A DNA stretch of 64,000 bases from Anaerolineae bacterium (GTDB lineage: Bacteria; Chloroflexota; Anaerolineae; Aggregatilineales; Ch27). Position 1 is the stretch's first letter; every line of letters begins with the position of its first letter. Location: positions 22,520 through 86,519 of the forward strand of contig JABLXG010000009.1 in assembly GCA_013178165.1 (NCBI GenBank). The letters are read 5' to 3'. The translations under genes were made by a program, and so were the position numbers. Shown piece by piece: positions 18,027 to 27,520 of this stretch. The notes under the pieces were generated by a model. It was not told the origin of the DNA. It made no database searches and saw nothing but the letters and a program-made list of their open reading frames with translations.

Positions 18027-19504
18027 TGAGAGAAGGGTTTCCAGGGCGAAGTCTGACAGGACTGATAATCGGCCCCAACTACTACAGTGAAATCGGTAGT
18101 TACAGCGCTATCGGTCGCCAGCAGGATGTCAGCGGCTGATAACCCCAGCGCCGCCTGGATAGCCCCCCGACTGCTTTCCTTGACCTGTCCAGTGTGATCG
18201 TAGACCACCGTTTGCGCAAAAGGCGCGCTGCTCGGTCCCTGTGGGAAAGCCAGCAAACCAGCCCACTCAAGCTGCGCGGCGGCGAGCAGGTCGGCACCGT
18301 TCAAGCCGGATGCGTTCAGCACGCTCACCGTTGCCCGTTCACCGTTGAGGTGGTTTTCGACAGGTGGAGTCAGAAAGCGGTTCAGTGTCCGGGCAAATGG
18401 CTCCGGATCAATGACCAGGACACTGGCACCGTTCGGCGTCCGCCAGAGGTTGACTTCGTCCAGGCCTAAAAAGTGGCTCTCAACCCGGCCTGCATCCAGC
18501 CCCAATACCAGCGGGACAAACGCCAGCGCCTGGTCCAACGTCACATCTGTTTCCAGCGATTGCCTGAGGGTATCCCAGATCACTGGCAGGTTGCGCGGCA
18601 GATCGCTGCTCACAGCCTGACGCCAGAGCGCACGCAGAACAATCTGCTGCCGCCTGTTGCGCTCAAAATCACTGCTGTCCATGCGCTGGCGGACGTACCA
18701 CAGAGCCAGCGAACCATCCATGTGATGAATGCCTGGTTCAAGATGGAAGGGAACCCAGTCAACGCCATTGGAAGCCAATCGATACCCCGATACCAGACAG
18801 TCAACTGGCACGGTGATGCCGCCCAGCAAATCGACCAGTGCCTTGAATCCCGTGAAATCGACACGGGCAAAGTGATCGATGCGGATGCCCAAGTTGTATT
18901 CGATTGTTTCCGCCAGCAAGCCCAGCCGGTGGCTGGAGTATTTCGTCTGTAGCTGGTGCAACTCCGCGGTGTTGATACGATCCATACCCCAGCCGGGAAT
19001 ATACACATACAGATCGCGGGGGATAGACAACAGGTTCACCGTCTGTGTCGTGCGGTTAACCGATACAATAACCATGACGTCTGTCCGGTATGAGCCGGTC
19101 GTCTCAAGGCGATCGCTCCCCAGAACAAGAAAGTTCACCAGATCGTAATGATAGTGCTGCGGGAGCAGGCTCATTGGCGGTGGCGCATCTGGCGGGAGAG
19201 TGATCTGCGGCACAGGCGTGGCAAGGATATGAAGGTCTTCGACAGTCGGGATAACAGCAGTTGCTGGCAAGACCAACGTCGGTGCGATCGTCTGGGGTGG
19301 AGTAGGGGGGAATGATGCTGTCGGAAGCGCTAGCGAGGTGGCCGTTGCTGCAAAAGCGACCCGGCGCGCTTCACCCGCCCTAGCGCTTACAACACTCTGC
19401 GCTACCAGCCAGCTGCCGCCGAGCAGCGCCAGCAGAAACACGATCGGCGCTATGTAGATCAGGGGGTGATAGCGCCGCTGCGAAACAGAAGGATCATTTG
19501 CCAT
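18017..19504 (-). CDS. LytR-CpsA-Psr (LCP) family cell-envelope glycopolymer transferase
   Basis: LCP proteins transfer polyprenyl-linked glycopolymers to peptidoglycan or proteins outside the membrane. The 495-residue product has one N-terminal transmembrane anchor (about 16-40), a Thr/Pro linker, then the LCP domain. That domain opens with 'NFLVLGSDRLETTGSYRTDVM' (split) and continues 'LLSIPRDLYVYIPG', including the conserved Arg/Asp residues that bind the pyrophosphate lipid. A LytR_C-type domain follows near 385-440 ('VSVLNASGLNGADLLA'). Presence of an LCP enzyme fits a monoderm-type wall and the polysaccharide genes at 39308-47600. It is transcribed alone. Confidence 0.93.
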   Translation of the reverse strand: MANDPSVSQRRYHPLIYIAPIVFLLALLGGSWLVAQSVVSARAGEARRVAFAATATSLALPTASFPPTPPQTIAPTLVLPATAVIPTVEDLHILATPVPQITLPPDAPPPMSLLPQHYHYDLVNFLVLGSDRLETTGSYRTDVMVIVSVNRTTQTVNLLSIPRDLYVYIPGWGMDRINTAELHQLQTKYSSHRLGLLAETIEYNLGIRIDHFARVDFTGFKALVDLLGGITVPVDCLVSGYRLASNGVDWVPFHLEPGIHHMDGSLALWYVRQRMDSSDFERNRRQQIVLRALWRQAVSSDLPRNLPVIWDTLRQSLETDVTLDQALAFVPLVLGLDAGRVESHFLGLDEVNLWRTPNGASVLVIDPEPFARTLNRFLTPPVENHLNGERATVSVLNASGLNGADLLAAAQLEWAGLLAFPQGPSSAPFAQTVVYDHTGQVKESSRGAIQAALGLSAADILLATDSAVTTDFTVVVGADYQSCQTSPWKPFSQPE

Positions 19505-19597
19505 ATTGTGCGTGTGCCGGTATTTGGCGCAGGCATCAGGCCCGCGATAGAATGAACTCCCTAACCGGCGATCATTGTAGCAGCGGTCGGGTCAAAG

Positions 19598-20935
19598 ATG
19601 AAAGAAGAGCTGGTTGTCATTGGTGGTGGTTTGGCTGGCACAGAAGCGGCCTGGCAGGCAGCTGAGGCGGGTATCACAGTACGCCTGTACGAGATGCGAC
19701 CGCACAGAACCACCCCCGCCCATACCACCGATATGCTGGCAGAGCTGGTCTGCAGTAACTCTCTGGGGTCGGATTTGCCGGATCGTGCTTCGGGACTCCT
19801 CAAGGCTGAACTAAGAAAGTTGGGGTCGCTGTTGCTCCGTTGCGCGGATCAGACTGCTGTGCCTGCTGGTGGAGCGCTGGCGGTCGATCGAACCGCTTTC
19901 GCCAGTCTGGTGACCAGGACGGTTACAGAACATCCCCAGATCACGGTCATCAGGGAAGAGATCACGCACATTCCTGACCAACCATGTATTATCGCCACTG
20001 GTCCACTGACCGCACCTGCGCTAGCCGCGGAAATTGCTCAGCTGGTCGGCGATGAATATCTCTATTTCTATGATGCCATTGCGCCGCTGATCTATGCCAG
20101 CAGCATCGATATGAACATTGCCTTTCGCGCCAGTCGCTATAACCGTGGCGTTCAGGAGGAAGGCGACTACATCAACTGTCCCCTCACTGAGGAGGAATAC
20201 CGCCGCTTTGTTAACGAGCTGAAAACGGCGGAAACCATCGCCCTGCACGATTTTGAGCGTGAAGATCCGCACTTCTTTGAAGGCTGTCTCCCGGTGGAAC
20301 AACTGGCCAGTCGCGGGGATGACGCACTGGCTTTTGGCCCGATGCGCCCCATCGGAGTGATCGATCCGCGCACTGGCAAGCGACCTTATGCCGTCCTGCA
20401 GTTGCGCCAGGATAACCTGGCCGGTTCCCTCTACAATATGGTGGGATTCCAGACCAACCTGCTATGGGGGGAACAGAAGCGCATCTTCCGCATGATCCCT
20501 GGTCTGGGTAGCGCTGAATTTGCCCGCTATGGGCAAATGCACCGCAACACGTATCTGAACGCTCCTCGTGTGCTGTTGCCAACCATGCAGTCTCGCGACC
20601 GGCAGGACCTGTTCTTCGCCGGCCAGATCACCGGTGTAGAAGGTTACGTAGGCAACATTGGTACCGGCCTGCTGGCAGGAATCAATGCCGCCCGCCTTCT
20701 CAAAGGTGAGCCAGTACTGACGTTGCCGGAGGAGACGATGCTTGGTGCGCTGTGCCACTACGTCGCGCATGCCAGTCCCCGGGACTTTCAACCGATGAAG
20801 GCCAATTTTGGCCTCTTGCCCGCCCTTGAAGCGCCGATCAAGCACAAACGCGCCCGGTACGAAGCTTATGCAGTACGTGCCCGCGCCGCACTTGAGCGTA
20901 GCCTGAATGCACTGAACAGCGACCTGACGCCCTGA
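19598..20935 (+). CDS. trmFO: Methylenetetrahydrofolate-tRNA (uracil-5-)-methyltransferase TrmFO
   Basis: Flavoprotein that makes ribothymidine at position 54 of tRNA using methylenetetrahydrofolate and FADH2. The FAD-binding dinucleotide fold starts at residue 5 ('[17 protein letters not shown]') and is followed by the TrmFO/Gid signature '[16 protein letters not shown]' and '[10 protein letters not shown]'. Later motifs include '[13 protein letters not shown]' and '[18 protein letters not shown]'. The 445-residue length is standard. It is followed by a histidine kinase gene after a short gap with its own possible promoter. Confidence 0.97.
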   Translation: MKEELVVIGGGLAGTEAAWQAAEAGITVRLYEMRPHRTTPAHTTDMLAELVCSNSLGSDLPDRASGLLKAELRKLGSLLLRCADQTAVPAGGALAVDRTAFASLVTRTVTEHPQITVIREEITHIPDQPCIIATGPLTAPALAAEIAQLVGDEYLYFYDAIAPLIYASSIDMNIAFRASRYNRGVQEEGDYINCPLTEEEYRRFVNELKTAETIALHDFEREDPHFFEGCLPVEQLASRGDDALAFGPMRPIGVIDPRTGKRPYAVLQLRQDNLAGSLYNMVGFQTNLLWGEQKRIFRMIPGLGSAEFARYGQMHRNTYLNAPRVLLPTMQSRDRQDLFFAGQITGVEGYVGNIGTGLLAGINAARLLKGEPVLTLPEETMLGALCHYVAHASPRDFQPMKANFGLLPALEAPIKHKRARYEAYAVRARAALERSLNALNSDLTP

Positions 20936-20965
20936 ACACCTGAAGTAAGCCGGCGCAGCCTGGTC

Positions 20966-20971
20966 TATAAT
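20966..20971 (+). promoter_or_regulatory. Possible -10 element before the histidine kinase gene
   Basis: A perfect TATAAT lies about 43 nt before the kinase start in the short gap after trmFO. No good -35 hexamer was found at 16-18 nt, so this is a weak call. Confidence 0.35.
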
Positions 20972-21013
20972 AGTTGTGGACTACGCCGCAGTTCACACGG
21001 GAAAGTGCGGGCC

Positions 21014-22237
21014 ATGACTGAACTGGTTGACTGGCTGCAAGATAACCTCGCCACACTGGTTGAGACGGCCTCAAGAAGGCTTGCTCAGAGCGAGAGCCTG
21101 CGCGCCACTGTCATTGAAGCCACTGAAGCATTTTACGATGGCTTGTTGCGCACCATGCGTCAGGACAGTCCTCTGCCGCTGAACCTGATTCTGCTAGATT
21201 GGGTTGAAGCACGCAGTGCGCCTACTGATGATGACGATCTGACAGGCTTGCTACCTGTACTGGAAACACTGAAACAGGTGACCTGGGAAACCCTGTGTGC
21301 TGCTGCACCACCGGATCGTCTTGTCCAATGGCTGACTGACCTTGAGCATGTTTTCACAGGGGCGGCTGCCTACCTCGTGAAGCTGGAAACTGAAGCCTTG
21401 CTGCAGGATACGCGGGCGGAGCTAAACCGCGCCCTGCTAAACGTAGAGCGCCTGAACAAGAGCAAGTCGGACTTCATCGCAGTAGCAGCTCATGAGTTAA
21501 AGACGCCGCTCACCCTGATCGAAGGATATACCGATATACTCCGTGCTGAAGTCCCAGGAGAGAATGCCCAGCGCCTGGCGCTGTTGCTGGAGGGTATTTC
21601 CGCTGGGACCACGCGGCTGCGCGAGATCATTCAGGATATGATTGACGTGTCGATGATTGAGATGCGCCTGCTCAACCTTCACTACCAGCCTGTGTGGCTA
21701 AGTCATTTACTGGAAATTCTGGAATTCGAGCTGGCAAAACTGCTCAAGAATCGGACGCTGTCCCTTCACATTGACCGCGACTCGGTTCCCCGGGAACCAA
21801 CATATGCCGACCCGGAAAGGCTACTACAGGTCCTTTACAAGGTTGGGTCAAACGCTATCAAGTACACGCCGGATGGGGGGCACGTCCGGATTCATGGCCG
21901 CAGCCTGCCGGGGTTCACCGAGATCATCATTCAGGATACAGGCATCGGAATTGATCCGGAGGATCTACAGCGTATCTTTGAGAAGTTCAGTTCGATTGGC
22001 GATGTCGCGCTGCACTCCAGCGGCAAGTACAAGTTCAGGGGCGGGGGACCAGGCCTGGGCCTGGCGATCGCAAGGGGTATCATCGAGGCACATGGCGGAA
22101 CGATCTGGGCGGAAAGTCCGGGCTATGACGAGCAAAAACTGCCGGGCAGCACATTTCACATCATGGTCCCCATGCGCGATTCCCCGCCGGAGGCGATCCG
22201 AGTTCCCGGCGAAGAAAACGCCGCGGCAGACTGGTAG
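21014..22237 (+). CDS. Cytosolic sensor histidine kinase
   Basis: A 407-residue kinase without transmembrane segments. The N-terminal helical region (about 1-145) resembles a RsbRD/globin-like sensory bundle but is not confidently assigned. A coiled coil precedes HisKA with His160 in 'AAHELKTPL'. HATPase_c shows 'NAIKYTPDGG', 'DTGIGIDPEDLQRIFEKF' and 'GPGLGLAIARGI'. The last motif reads GPGLGL instead of the usual G(T/S)GLGL, a tolerated change. I prefer ATG 21014 over the GTG at 21005. The hflX gene follows in the same orientation. No cognate regulator is adjacent. Confidence 0.92.
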   Translation: MTELVDWLQDNLATLVETASRRLAQSESLRATVIEATEAFYDGLLRTMRQDSPLPLNLILLDWVEARSAPTDDDDLTGLLPVLETLKQVTWETLCAAAPPDRLVQWLTDLEHVFTGAAAYLVKLETEALLQDTRAELNRALLNVERLNKSKSDFIAVAAHELKTPLTLIEGYTDILRAEVPGENAQRLALLLEGISAGTTRLREIIQDMIDVSMIEMRLLNLHYQPVWLSHLLEILEFELAKLLKNRTLSLHIDRDSVPREPTYADPERLLQVLYKVGSNAIKYTPDGGHVRIHGRSLPGFTEIIIQDTGIGIDPEDLQRIFEKFSSIGDVALHSSGKYKFRGGGPGLGLAIARGIIEAHGGTIWAESPGYDEQKLPGSTFHIMVPMRDSPPEAIRVPGEENAAADW

Positions 22238-22312
22238 ACGCCGCGGTGCAAAGCCCTCCGGTGAGGCCAGTGGCATGGCGCAGCGCCCAATAGAAAAGGT
22301 ACTGAGAACTGC

Positions 22313-23674
22313 ATGACTGATTTGCACGATGGGCATGACACTGATGGCAAACAGCAGGAAGAAAAGGGCTTTCTTGTAGGTGTGCATATCAAGGGCAGCC
22401 GGCCACTCCTTGATGTGGAAGACTCCCTGGATGAGTTAAGCCTTCTGGCAGCTACCGCCAATATTAAAGTGGTTGGGCGCACATACCAGCAACTGGACAG
22501 GCCCCATCCGGCTACCCTGATCGGCTCTGGCAAACTGGAGGAAATTCGGGAAGCGGTGGCAGCCTCAGGAGCAACAGTAATCATCTTCGATGATGAACTG
22601 AACCCGCGCCACCTGCGAGAGCTGGAAAAGGTATTTGGCGAGCAGATCAAGGTGATCGATCGCTCCGCGCTGATCCTGGACATCTTCGCCCAGCATGCCC
22701 AGACTCGGGAGGGGGCGCTGCAGGTGGAACTGGCCCAGCACGAATATCGCTTACCGCGGCTGACGCGCCAGTGGACCCATCTAGCCCGGCAGACTGGCGG
22801 CGGTGCGGCAAGGGCCGGAGGTGGTGGTGTCGGTCTGCGCGGCCCGGGTGAGACGCAACTGGAAGTTGACCGCCGCGAAATCAGTCGCCGGATTACCCAG
22901 CTGAAGAAAGAGCTGGAAGCAGTGCGCGCCCATCGCAGCCGGCATCGCCAGCAACGACAGGAGGCTGGCATCCCCGTTGTTGCACTGGTAGGGTACACCA
23001 ATGCCGGCAAATCCACACTCCTGAACGCGCTGACAGCAGCTGATACTTACACAGCGGATAAGCTATTTGCCACGCTGGACCCCATCATGCGCCGTATCAC
23101 GCTACCAGGTGGCAAAGAAATTCTCTGCTCAGATACTGTGGGATTCATCCAAAAGTTACCTACCACGCTTGTAGCGGCGTTTCGGGCTACGCTGGAAGAG
23201 ATCGCGGAGGCGAGCTTGATCCTACATGTTGCCGATGCCAGTCACCCCAATGTGGCACAACAGATTGAAGCAGTCGAGGATACACTGGCTGAACTGGACC
23301 TACCTCCTGTTCCTCGAATTCTGGTTCTGAACAAAATCGATCTGCTGGGCAAAGGCGCTCCTCCTCCTGAAATCGATACCTACACCACCGCCGAATACGA
23401 AGCCGTGGTACCGCTGTCAGCCATCACCGGCACGGGACTTGATGTGTTAATCAAGGAAATTGAACGTGTTCTCACACTCAGCATGAAAACCATCCGTGTG
23501 CTCATTCCCTATGCACGCGGCGATCTGGTTTCCTATGTGCACAAACATGGCGTTGTGCTGCGTGAAGAACACACGGAAGATGGTGTGATACTCACTGCTC
23601 AGGTAACTCTGGAAACGCTCGCCCGCCTTAGCGCTGTTGATGTTGTACAGGAAATATCGCATCGTAGTCCGTAA
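22313..23674 (+). CDS. hflX: Ribosome-associated GTPase HflX
   Basis: HflX is a translational GTPase that splits stalled or stressed ribosomes. The N-terminal HflX domain has 'DRPHPATLIGSGKLEEI' and 'VIDRSALILDIFAQHA', followed by a Gly-rich hinge ('GGGAARAGGGGVGLRGPGE', about 160-180) that is typical of the family. The G domain contains G1 'GYTNAGKST', G3 'DTVGF' and G4 'NKID'. The 453-residue length is normal. A small membrane protein gene follows after 21 nt. Confidence 0.97.
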   Translation: MTDLHDGHDTDGKQQEEKGFLVGVHIKGSRPLLDVEDSLDELSLLAATANIKVVGRTYQQLDRPHPATLIGSGKLEEIREAVAASGATVIIFDDELNPRHLRELEKVFGEQIKVIDRSALILDIFAQHAQTREGALQVELAQHEYRLPRLTRQWTHLARQTGGGAARAGGGGVGLRGPGETQLEVDRREISRRITQLKKELEAVRAHRSRHRQQRQEAGIPVVALVGYTNAGKSTLLNALTAADTYTADKLFATLDPIMRRITLPGGKEILCSDTVGFIQKLPTTLVAAFRATLEEIAEASLILHVADASHPNVAQQIEAVEDTLAELDLPPVPRILVLNKIDLLGKGAPPPEIDTYTTAEYEAVVPLSAITGTGLDVLIKEIERVLTLSMKTIRVLIPYARGDLVSYVHKHGVVLREEHTEDGVILTAQVTLETLARLSAVDVVQEISHRSP

Positions 23675-23695
23675 CCCCTGAAAAAGACAACCAAG

Positions 23696-23956
23696 ATGCA
23701 AAAGCTTGCTGAACGACTCAACCGATCCCAACGTCTGGGACGCCTGATCAGCTTCTTCGCCGGGCGGCTGGCAAACTATCGCGGTGCGCCGATTGTGCTG
23801 GGCATCCTACTGGTTCTTGTCAGCCTCGGCATCCAGATAGTAGCTGTGCTTACTGCGCTCAAGGGGTTGCTGCTGGCCGGGATAATCGTCCTGCATCTTG
23901 CCATCATCATTGCGTTGCTCGGTGTATTGCTGGCAGAACCATTAGGCAAGGGGTAG
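23696..23956 (+). CDS. Small two-helix membrane protein of unknown function
   Basis: An 86-residue protein with a basic N-terminus (several Arg/Lys in the first 30 residues) followed by two hydrophobic helices, about 33-54 ('APIVLGILLVLVSLGIQIVA') and 58-82. The charge distribution suggests both termini are cytoplasmic. It sits tightly between hflX and the eIF2B-like gene and is probably in their operon. No family is recognised. Confidence 0.7.
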   Translation: MQKLAERLNRSQRLGRLISFFAGRLANYRGAPIVLGILLVLVSLGIQIVAVLTALKGLLLAGIIVLHLAIIIALLGVLLAEPLGKG

Positions 23957-23970
23957 ATCGCAGAATCCCC

Positions 23971-24903
23971 ATGACCTGGCAGGAACAACTGGCAGCCATC
24001 ATGCTCGATCACACAACTGGCGCCACAGGCCTTGCTTTGGCCACAGCAGAGGCGCTGTCAGCGTTTCTTGATGAGGATACATCCACCTCTCTCCAGGCGC
24101 TGACAGGGTTGTTGCAGACCATTGCCCAGCAAATCCTGACAGCGCAGAGTGGCATGGCGTCGCTGGTGACGCTGTTCAATCAGACCTTTTTCGCGTTAGA
24201 TTCAGCCAGTACCCTTGAGGAAACCAGACAGCAACTCCGCGCTCAATTAAAGCTCTTCCGGGAAAACCTGGCCAAGAGCCAACAGAGTTGTTCCCGTCTA
24301 GCAGCGGCGTTGATCGCGCCTGATACAGCAGTCATGACGCATTCGGCTAGTTCGACTGTAACTGAAGCTCTGCTACGAGCCACAAAGCAGGGATGTGCCC
24401 TCCGCGCTATTGTCACGGAATCACGGCCTCTGTATGAAGGCCGCCAACTATCTGAGCGCTTGAATGCAGCAGGAATTGAGGTAACAGTAACTATCGATGC
24501 AGCAGCGTACGCCAACCTGATCACTGCTGGCATCGTCCTGTTGGGTGCTGATAGTCTGACCCTGACCGGCGTGGTCTCGAAAATCGGCAGCGCGGGGATC
24601 GCAGTTTGCGCTCGAACACTGGGCGTCCCATGCTACTTCCTGGCGGATCTTGCCAGAGTCTGGCCGGCTGCGTTGGGGGAGCAGCCCATTCACGAACGTG
24701 CAGCCAGTGAGGTCTGGCCGGAAGTGCCTGGCGGTGTCCGCGTGCAAAATCGGTATTTTGATCTAACCCCCTGGTCAGCAGTGTGCGGTGTAGTGACAGA
24801 AGAGGGTGTGCTAACCCCTGAGCAGGTACAGCATCTGTGCCTCGAGCGCGAAGTTCACCCACTGCTTCAATCGGCTATGGCTGTTGTGCGAAGCTCGCTT
24901 TAG
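23971..24903 (+). CDS. eIF2B alpha/beta/delta-like protein (sugar-phosphate isomerase fold)
   Basis: This 310-residue protein belongs to the IF-2B/MtnA superfamily, whose bacterial and archaeal members are methylthioribose-1-phosphate or ribose-1,5-bisphosphate isomerases. Family features visible are 'DTAVMTHSASSTVTEALL' (about 122-140), 'IVTESRPLYEGRQLSERL' (about 152-170) and 'VLLGADSLTLTGVVSKIGS' (about 192-210), the strand bearing the conserved Asp. The MtnA active-site Cys region is not obvious, and the protein is shorter than MtnA. It could therefore be a ribose-bisphosphate isomerase-type enzyme or a regulatory member. No methionine-salvage genes are nearby. Confidence 0.85.
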   Translation: MTWQEQLAAIMLDHTTGATGLALATAEALSAFLDEDTSTSLQALTGLLQTIAQQILTAQSGMASLVTLFNQTFFALDSASTLEETRQQLRAQLKLFRENLAKSQQSCSRLAAALIAPDTAVMTHSASSTVTEALLRATKQGCALRAIVTESRPLYEGRQLSERLNAAGIEVTVTIDAAAYANLITAGIVLLGADSLTLTGVVSKIGSAGIAVCARTLGVPCYFLADLARVWPAALGEQPIHERAASEVWPEVPGGVRVQNRYFDLTPWSAVCGVVTEEGVLTPEQVQHLCLEREVHPLLQSAMAVVRSSL

Positions 24904-24953
24904 TGCAATACCGATAAGGCTTCAGGCTGACTCTTTGCACGGAATCGCCATAT

Positions 24954-25763
24954 ATGCAGATAGACTATCGACCTATAATTACTTCAAGTGAAATCGAGCA
25001 AACGGTGGATCTGCATGGGCAAGTCTGGGGAGCAAGTGATCGCGACGCGATCCCTGCTCATGTTCTCCATGCCATCAATCATGCCGGCGGATTGCTGCTT
25101 GGCGCCTTTGACGGCTCACAGCTTGTGGGATTCGCCCTGGCTTTTCCCGCCGTACTTGAGGGCGAACTGCTACTGTGGTCTCATGCAACTGGCGTGTTGC
25201 CAGCCTATCAGGGCAGGGGGATTGGGCGACAATTGAAGTGGTTACAGCGGGACTGGGCGCTGGAGCAAGGGTATAATTGCATTGGCTGGACTTATGATCC
25301 GCTTCAGGCGAAGAATGCCAACTTCAACATCGCAGTCCTTGGTTGCATCTGCAACCGCTATCTTGATGATTTCTATGGCGAAGTTGACGATGACCTGAAT
25401 CGAGGGCTGCCTACCGATCGGTTTGAGGTGCGCTGGTGGCTCAGCACTGAACGAGTTTGGCGCTGTGCAGCAGGTGCAGCGCTGGCGCTAGACATGGATG
25501 GCGTGACACCAGTGCTGGTGCAGACTGCCAGCGGTGAGCCTGGTCAGATAACGTGGCCTGCTGGTGAGACAACGGTGGCAGTTGAGATACCTGAGCGGAT
25601 TAGTCAGGCGCATGGGCAGAGTCTGTCACATGCACTTGCCTGGCGGATGGCCACGCGCCAGGTATTTCACAGGCTCTTCGCTATGGGTTATGTCGTGGAA
25701 GGCTTTGTCAGAAGCCAGAGCTGCCCTGTGCACTGCTACTATATCCTCCGCATGGCAACATAA
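24954..25763 (+). CDS. GNAT-family N-acetyltransferase
   Basis: A 269-residue protein with one GNAT domain in the N-terminal half. The acetyl-CoA binding motif A is visible as 'GVLPAYQGRGIGRQLK' (about 82-97), after the strands 'GLLLGAFDGSQLVGFALAFP'. The C-terminal half ('WWLSTERVWRC' onward) carries a second, degenerate alpha/beta region. The overall pattern resembles the GNAT proteins annotated in Chloroflexi and actinomycetes as 'predicted acetyltransferase, COG3375'. The acceptor substrate is unknown. It is the last gene before a long leader region. Confidence 0.88.
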   Translation: MQIDYRPIITSSEIEQTVDLHGQVWGASDRDAIPAHVLHAINHAGGLLLGAFDGSQLVGFALAFPAVLEGELLLWSHATGVLPAYQGRGIGRQLKWLQRDWALEQGYNCIGWTYDPLQAKNANFNIAVLGCICNRYLDDFYGEVDDDLNRGLPTDRFEVRWWLSTERVWRCAAGAALALDMDGVTPVLVQTASGEPGQITWPAGETTVAVEIPERISQAHGQSLSHALAWRMATRQVFHRLFAMGYVVEGFVRSQSCPVHCYYILRMAT

Positions 25764-25858
25764 GGCTGCATCTGGGCTTTGCACATCGGAAGCTTACCCG
25801 CAAGAATAGTGTTGTTGTCTGGTGAAATCGGATGGCAGAGACTGCATCAAACATCCGG

Positions 25859-25968
25859 GAAAGGAGGCTGCATTAAATTGGGTGAGCACTCAAGCGTCCA
25901 AGCGTCATAGCTGCGCGACTATAGTTTTCTTGGTCCAAAAGGAGGAATTCCATGTTCGTAGACCGTAA
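25859..25968 (+). other. Leader region of the amino-acid importer with a possible short upstream ORF
   Basis: A consensus-strength aaaggagg (25859-25866) is followed by a possible GTG start at 25882 and 28 codons ending in TAA at 25966-25968, overlapping the start of the binding-protein gene. An adjacent direct repeat (aagcgtcc aagcgtca) and a -10-like TATAGT (25920-25925) also lie here. A coupled leader peptide is possible but unproven. Confidence 0.25.
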
Positions 25969-27445
25969 AGCCTGGCTAACCGGATTGTTGGTAGTCGCTC
26001 TGCTCCTTGCATCGCTATCGGCGGCGGTAGCCCAGGGGCCAGAACTCCCTGACCTAGAAGGGCGGGAAGTGGTTGTCGCTGTCGAAAACGCCTACCCACC
26101 GTTCAATTTCATCGGTCAAGATGGGCAACCGGCCGGCTGGGATTATGACGTCTGGCAGGAAATCTGCCTGCGGCTGAACTGTGTGTCAGTCATGGAGGAA
26201 TGGGCCTGGGACGGCCTGTTTGAAGCAGCCGGCGCAGGCGAATTCGATGTTGCCGCCGATGGCATCACCATCACGGAAGAGCGAGCGAAGATTGTCGCTT
26301 TCTCTGATCCCTATATGGAGTACGGCCAGACGTTGCTGGCGCGCGCTGATGAGGATCGTTTTGCTAACGCAGATGAGTTTGCCGCCGATCCCTCGCTGCG
26401 AGCTGCTGTACAGCAGGGCACAACGAATGAACTCGCGGCCATTGATCTGGTTGGGCCAGAGCGCGTGGATAGCTACGAGGACTTTGGCGTGGCTGTGCAG
26501 GCGCTGCTCAGCGAAGATGCCGATGCGGTCGTCATCGACACGGTAGCCGGTATCGGCTTCATCACCCAGAATCCCGACCAGCTCAAGTTCGTCGGCGAGC
26601 CGTTCACCAGCGAATTACTGGGCTTTATCTTCCAACCCGGATCAGACCTGGTGGAGCCGGTCAACGCCGCCCTGTGGTCGATGCGTCGCGATGGGACACT
26701 GTGGGCGCTGTATCAAAAGTGGTTCGAACCGGGTAAGGAACCAGAAGTGCTGCCCGACCTGGGTGGGCGCGAAGTTGTTGTCGCAGTAGAGAACGCCTAT
26801 CCACCGTTCAACTACATCGGCGAAAACGGAGAACCCGAAGGCTGGGACTACGACGCCTGGCAGGAGATTTGTATCCGCATCAACTGCGTGCCGGTCATGG
26901 AAGAGTGGGCCTGGGACGGCCTCTTTGAGGCTGCCAGCGCAGGAGAATTCGACGTTGCGGCGGATGGCATCACCATCACGGAAGAGCGAGCGAAGATTGT
27001 CGCCTTCTCTGAACCCTACATGTACTACGGGCAGGCCTTGCTGGCCGTAGCTGATGAAGATCGCTTTGCCGATGCCGAGGAGTTCGCCGCTAATCCCGAA
27101 CTCCGTGCCGCTGTCCAGCAGGGCACCACGAACGAACTCGCCGCTATTGAGCTGCTGGGGCCAGAGCGTGTAGATAGCTATGAAGATTTCGGCGTGGCTG
27201 TCCAGGCATTGCTCAGCGGCGATGCTGACGCAGTTGTCATCGATACCGTTGCCGGCATCGGGTTCATCAACAACAACCCCGGGCGGCTCAAGTTCGTCGG
27301 CGAGCCTTTCACTTCTGAGGCGCTGGGCTTCATCTTCCAGCCAGGCTCGGCGTTGATTGAGCCGGTGAACGCGGCGCTGCGCTCAATGCGCGTGGATGGT
27401 ACCTTCGCCATCCTGTATGCGCGGTGGTTCGAGCCTGCAGAGTAG
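25952..27445 (+). CDS. Polar amino-acid ABC transporter binding protein with two tandem ligand-binding domains
   Basis: The 497-residue product has a signal peptide (about 1-28, ending 'LSAAVAQ') and then two complete SBP_bac_3 domains with a 235-residue period: unit 1 from about residue 32, unit 2 from about residue 267. Each has '[15 protein letters not shown]', 'GWDYD', '[16 protein letters not shown]', '[12 protein letters not shown]' and '[13 protein letters not shown]'. By hand I count about 37 differences over roughly 230 aligned residues, so the halves are near 84% identical. Family members bind polar amino acids outside the membrane. AGGAGG stands 7-8 nt before the ATG. The permease and ATPase genes follow. 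Most homologues carry a single domain. Confidence 0.95.
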   Translation: MFVDRKAWLTGLLVVALLLASLSAAVAQGPELPDLEGREVVVAVENAYPPFNFIGQDGQPAGWDYDVWQEICLRLNCVSVMEEWAWDGLFEAAGAGEFDVAADGITITEERAKIVAFSDPYMEYGQTLLARADEDRFANADEFAADPSLRAAVQQGTTNELAAIDLVGPERVDSYEDFGVAVQALLSEDADAVVIDTVAGIGFITQNPDQLKFVGEPFTSELLGFIFQPGSDLVEPVNAALWSMRRDGTLWALYQKWFEPGKEPEVLPDLGGREVVVAVENAYPPFNYIGENGEPEGWDYDAWQEICIRINCVPVMEEWAWDGLFEAASAGEFDVAADGITITEERAKIVAFSEPYMYYGQALLAVADEDRFADAEEFAANPELRAAVQQGTTNELAAIELLGPERVDSYEDFGVAVQALLSGDADAVVIDTVAGIGFINNNPGRLKFVGEPFTSEALGFIFQPGSALIEPVNAALRSMRVDGTFAILYARWFEPAE

Positions 27446-27520
27446 AGTCATCGAACTTTCGAGGACAGGGAAGGGCAGGGGGGTAACCTCATTGCCCTTC
27501 CCGCCCGCTGGCGAACCCTG

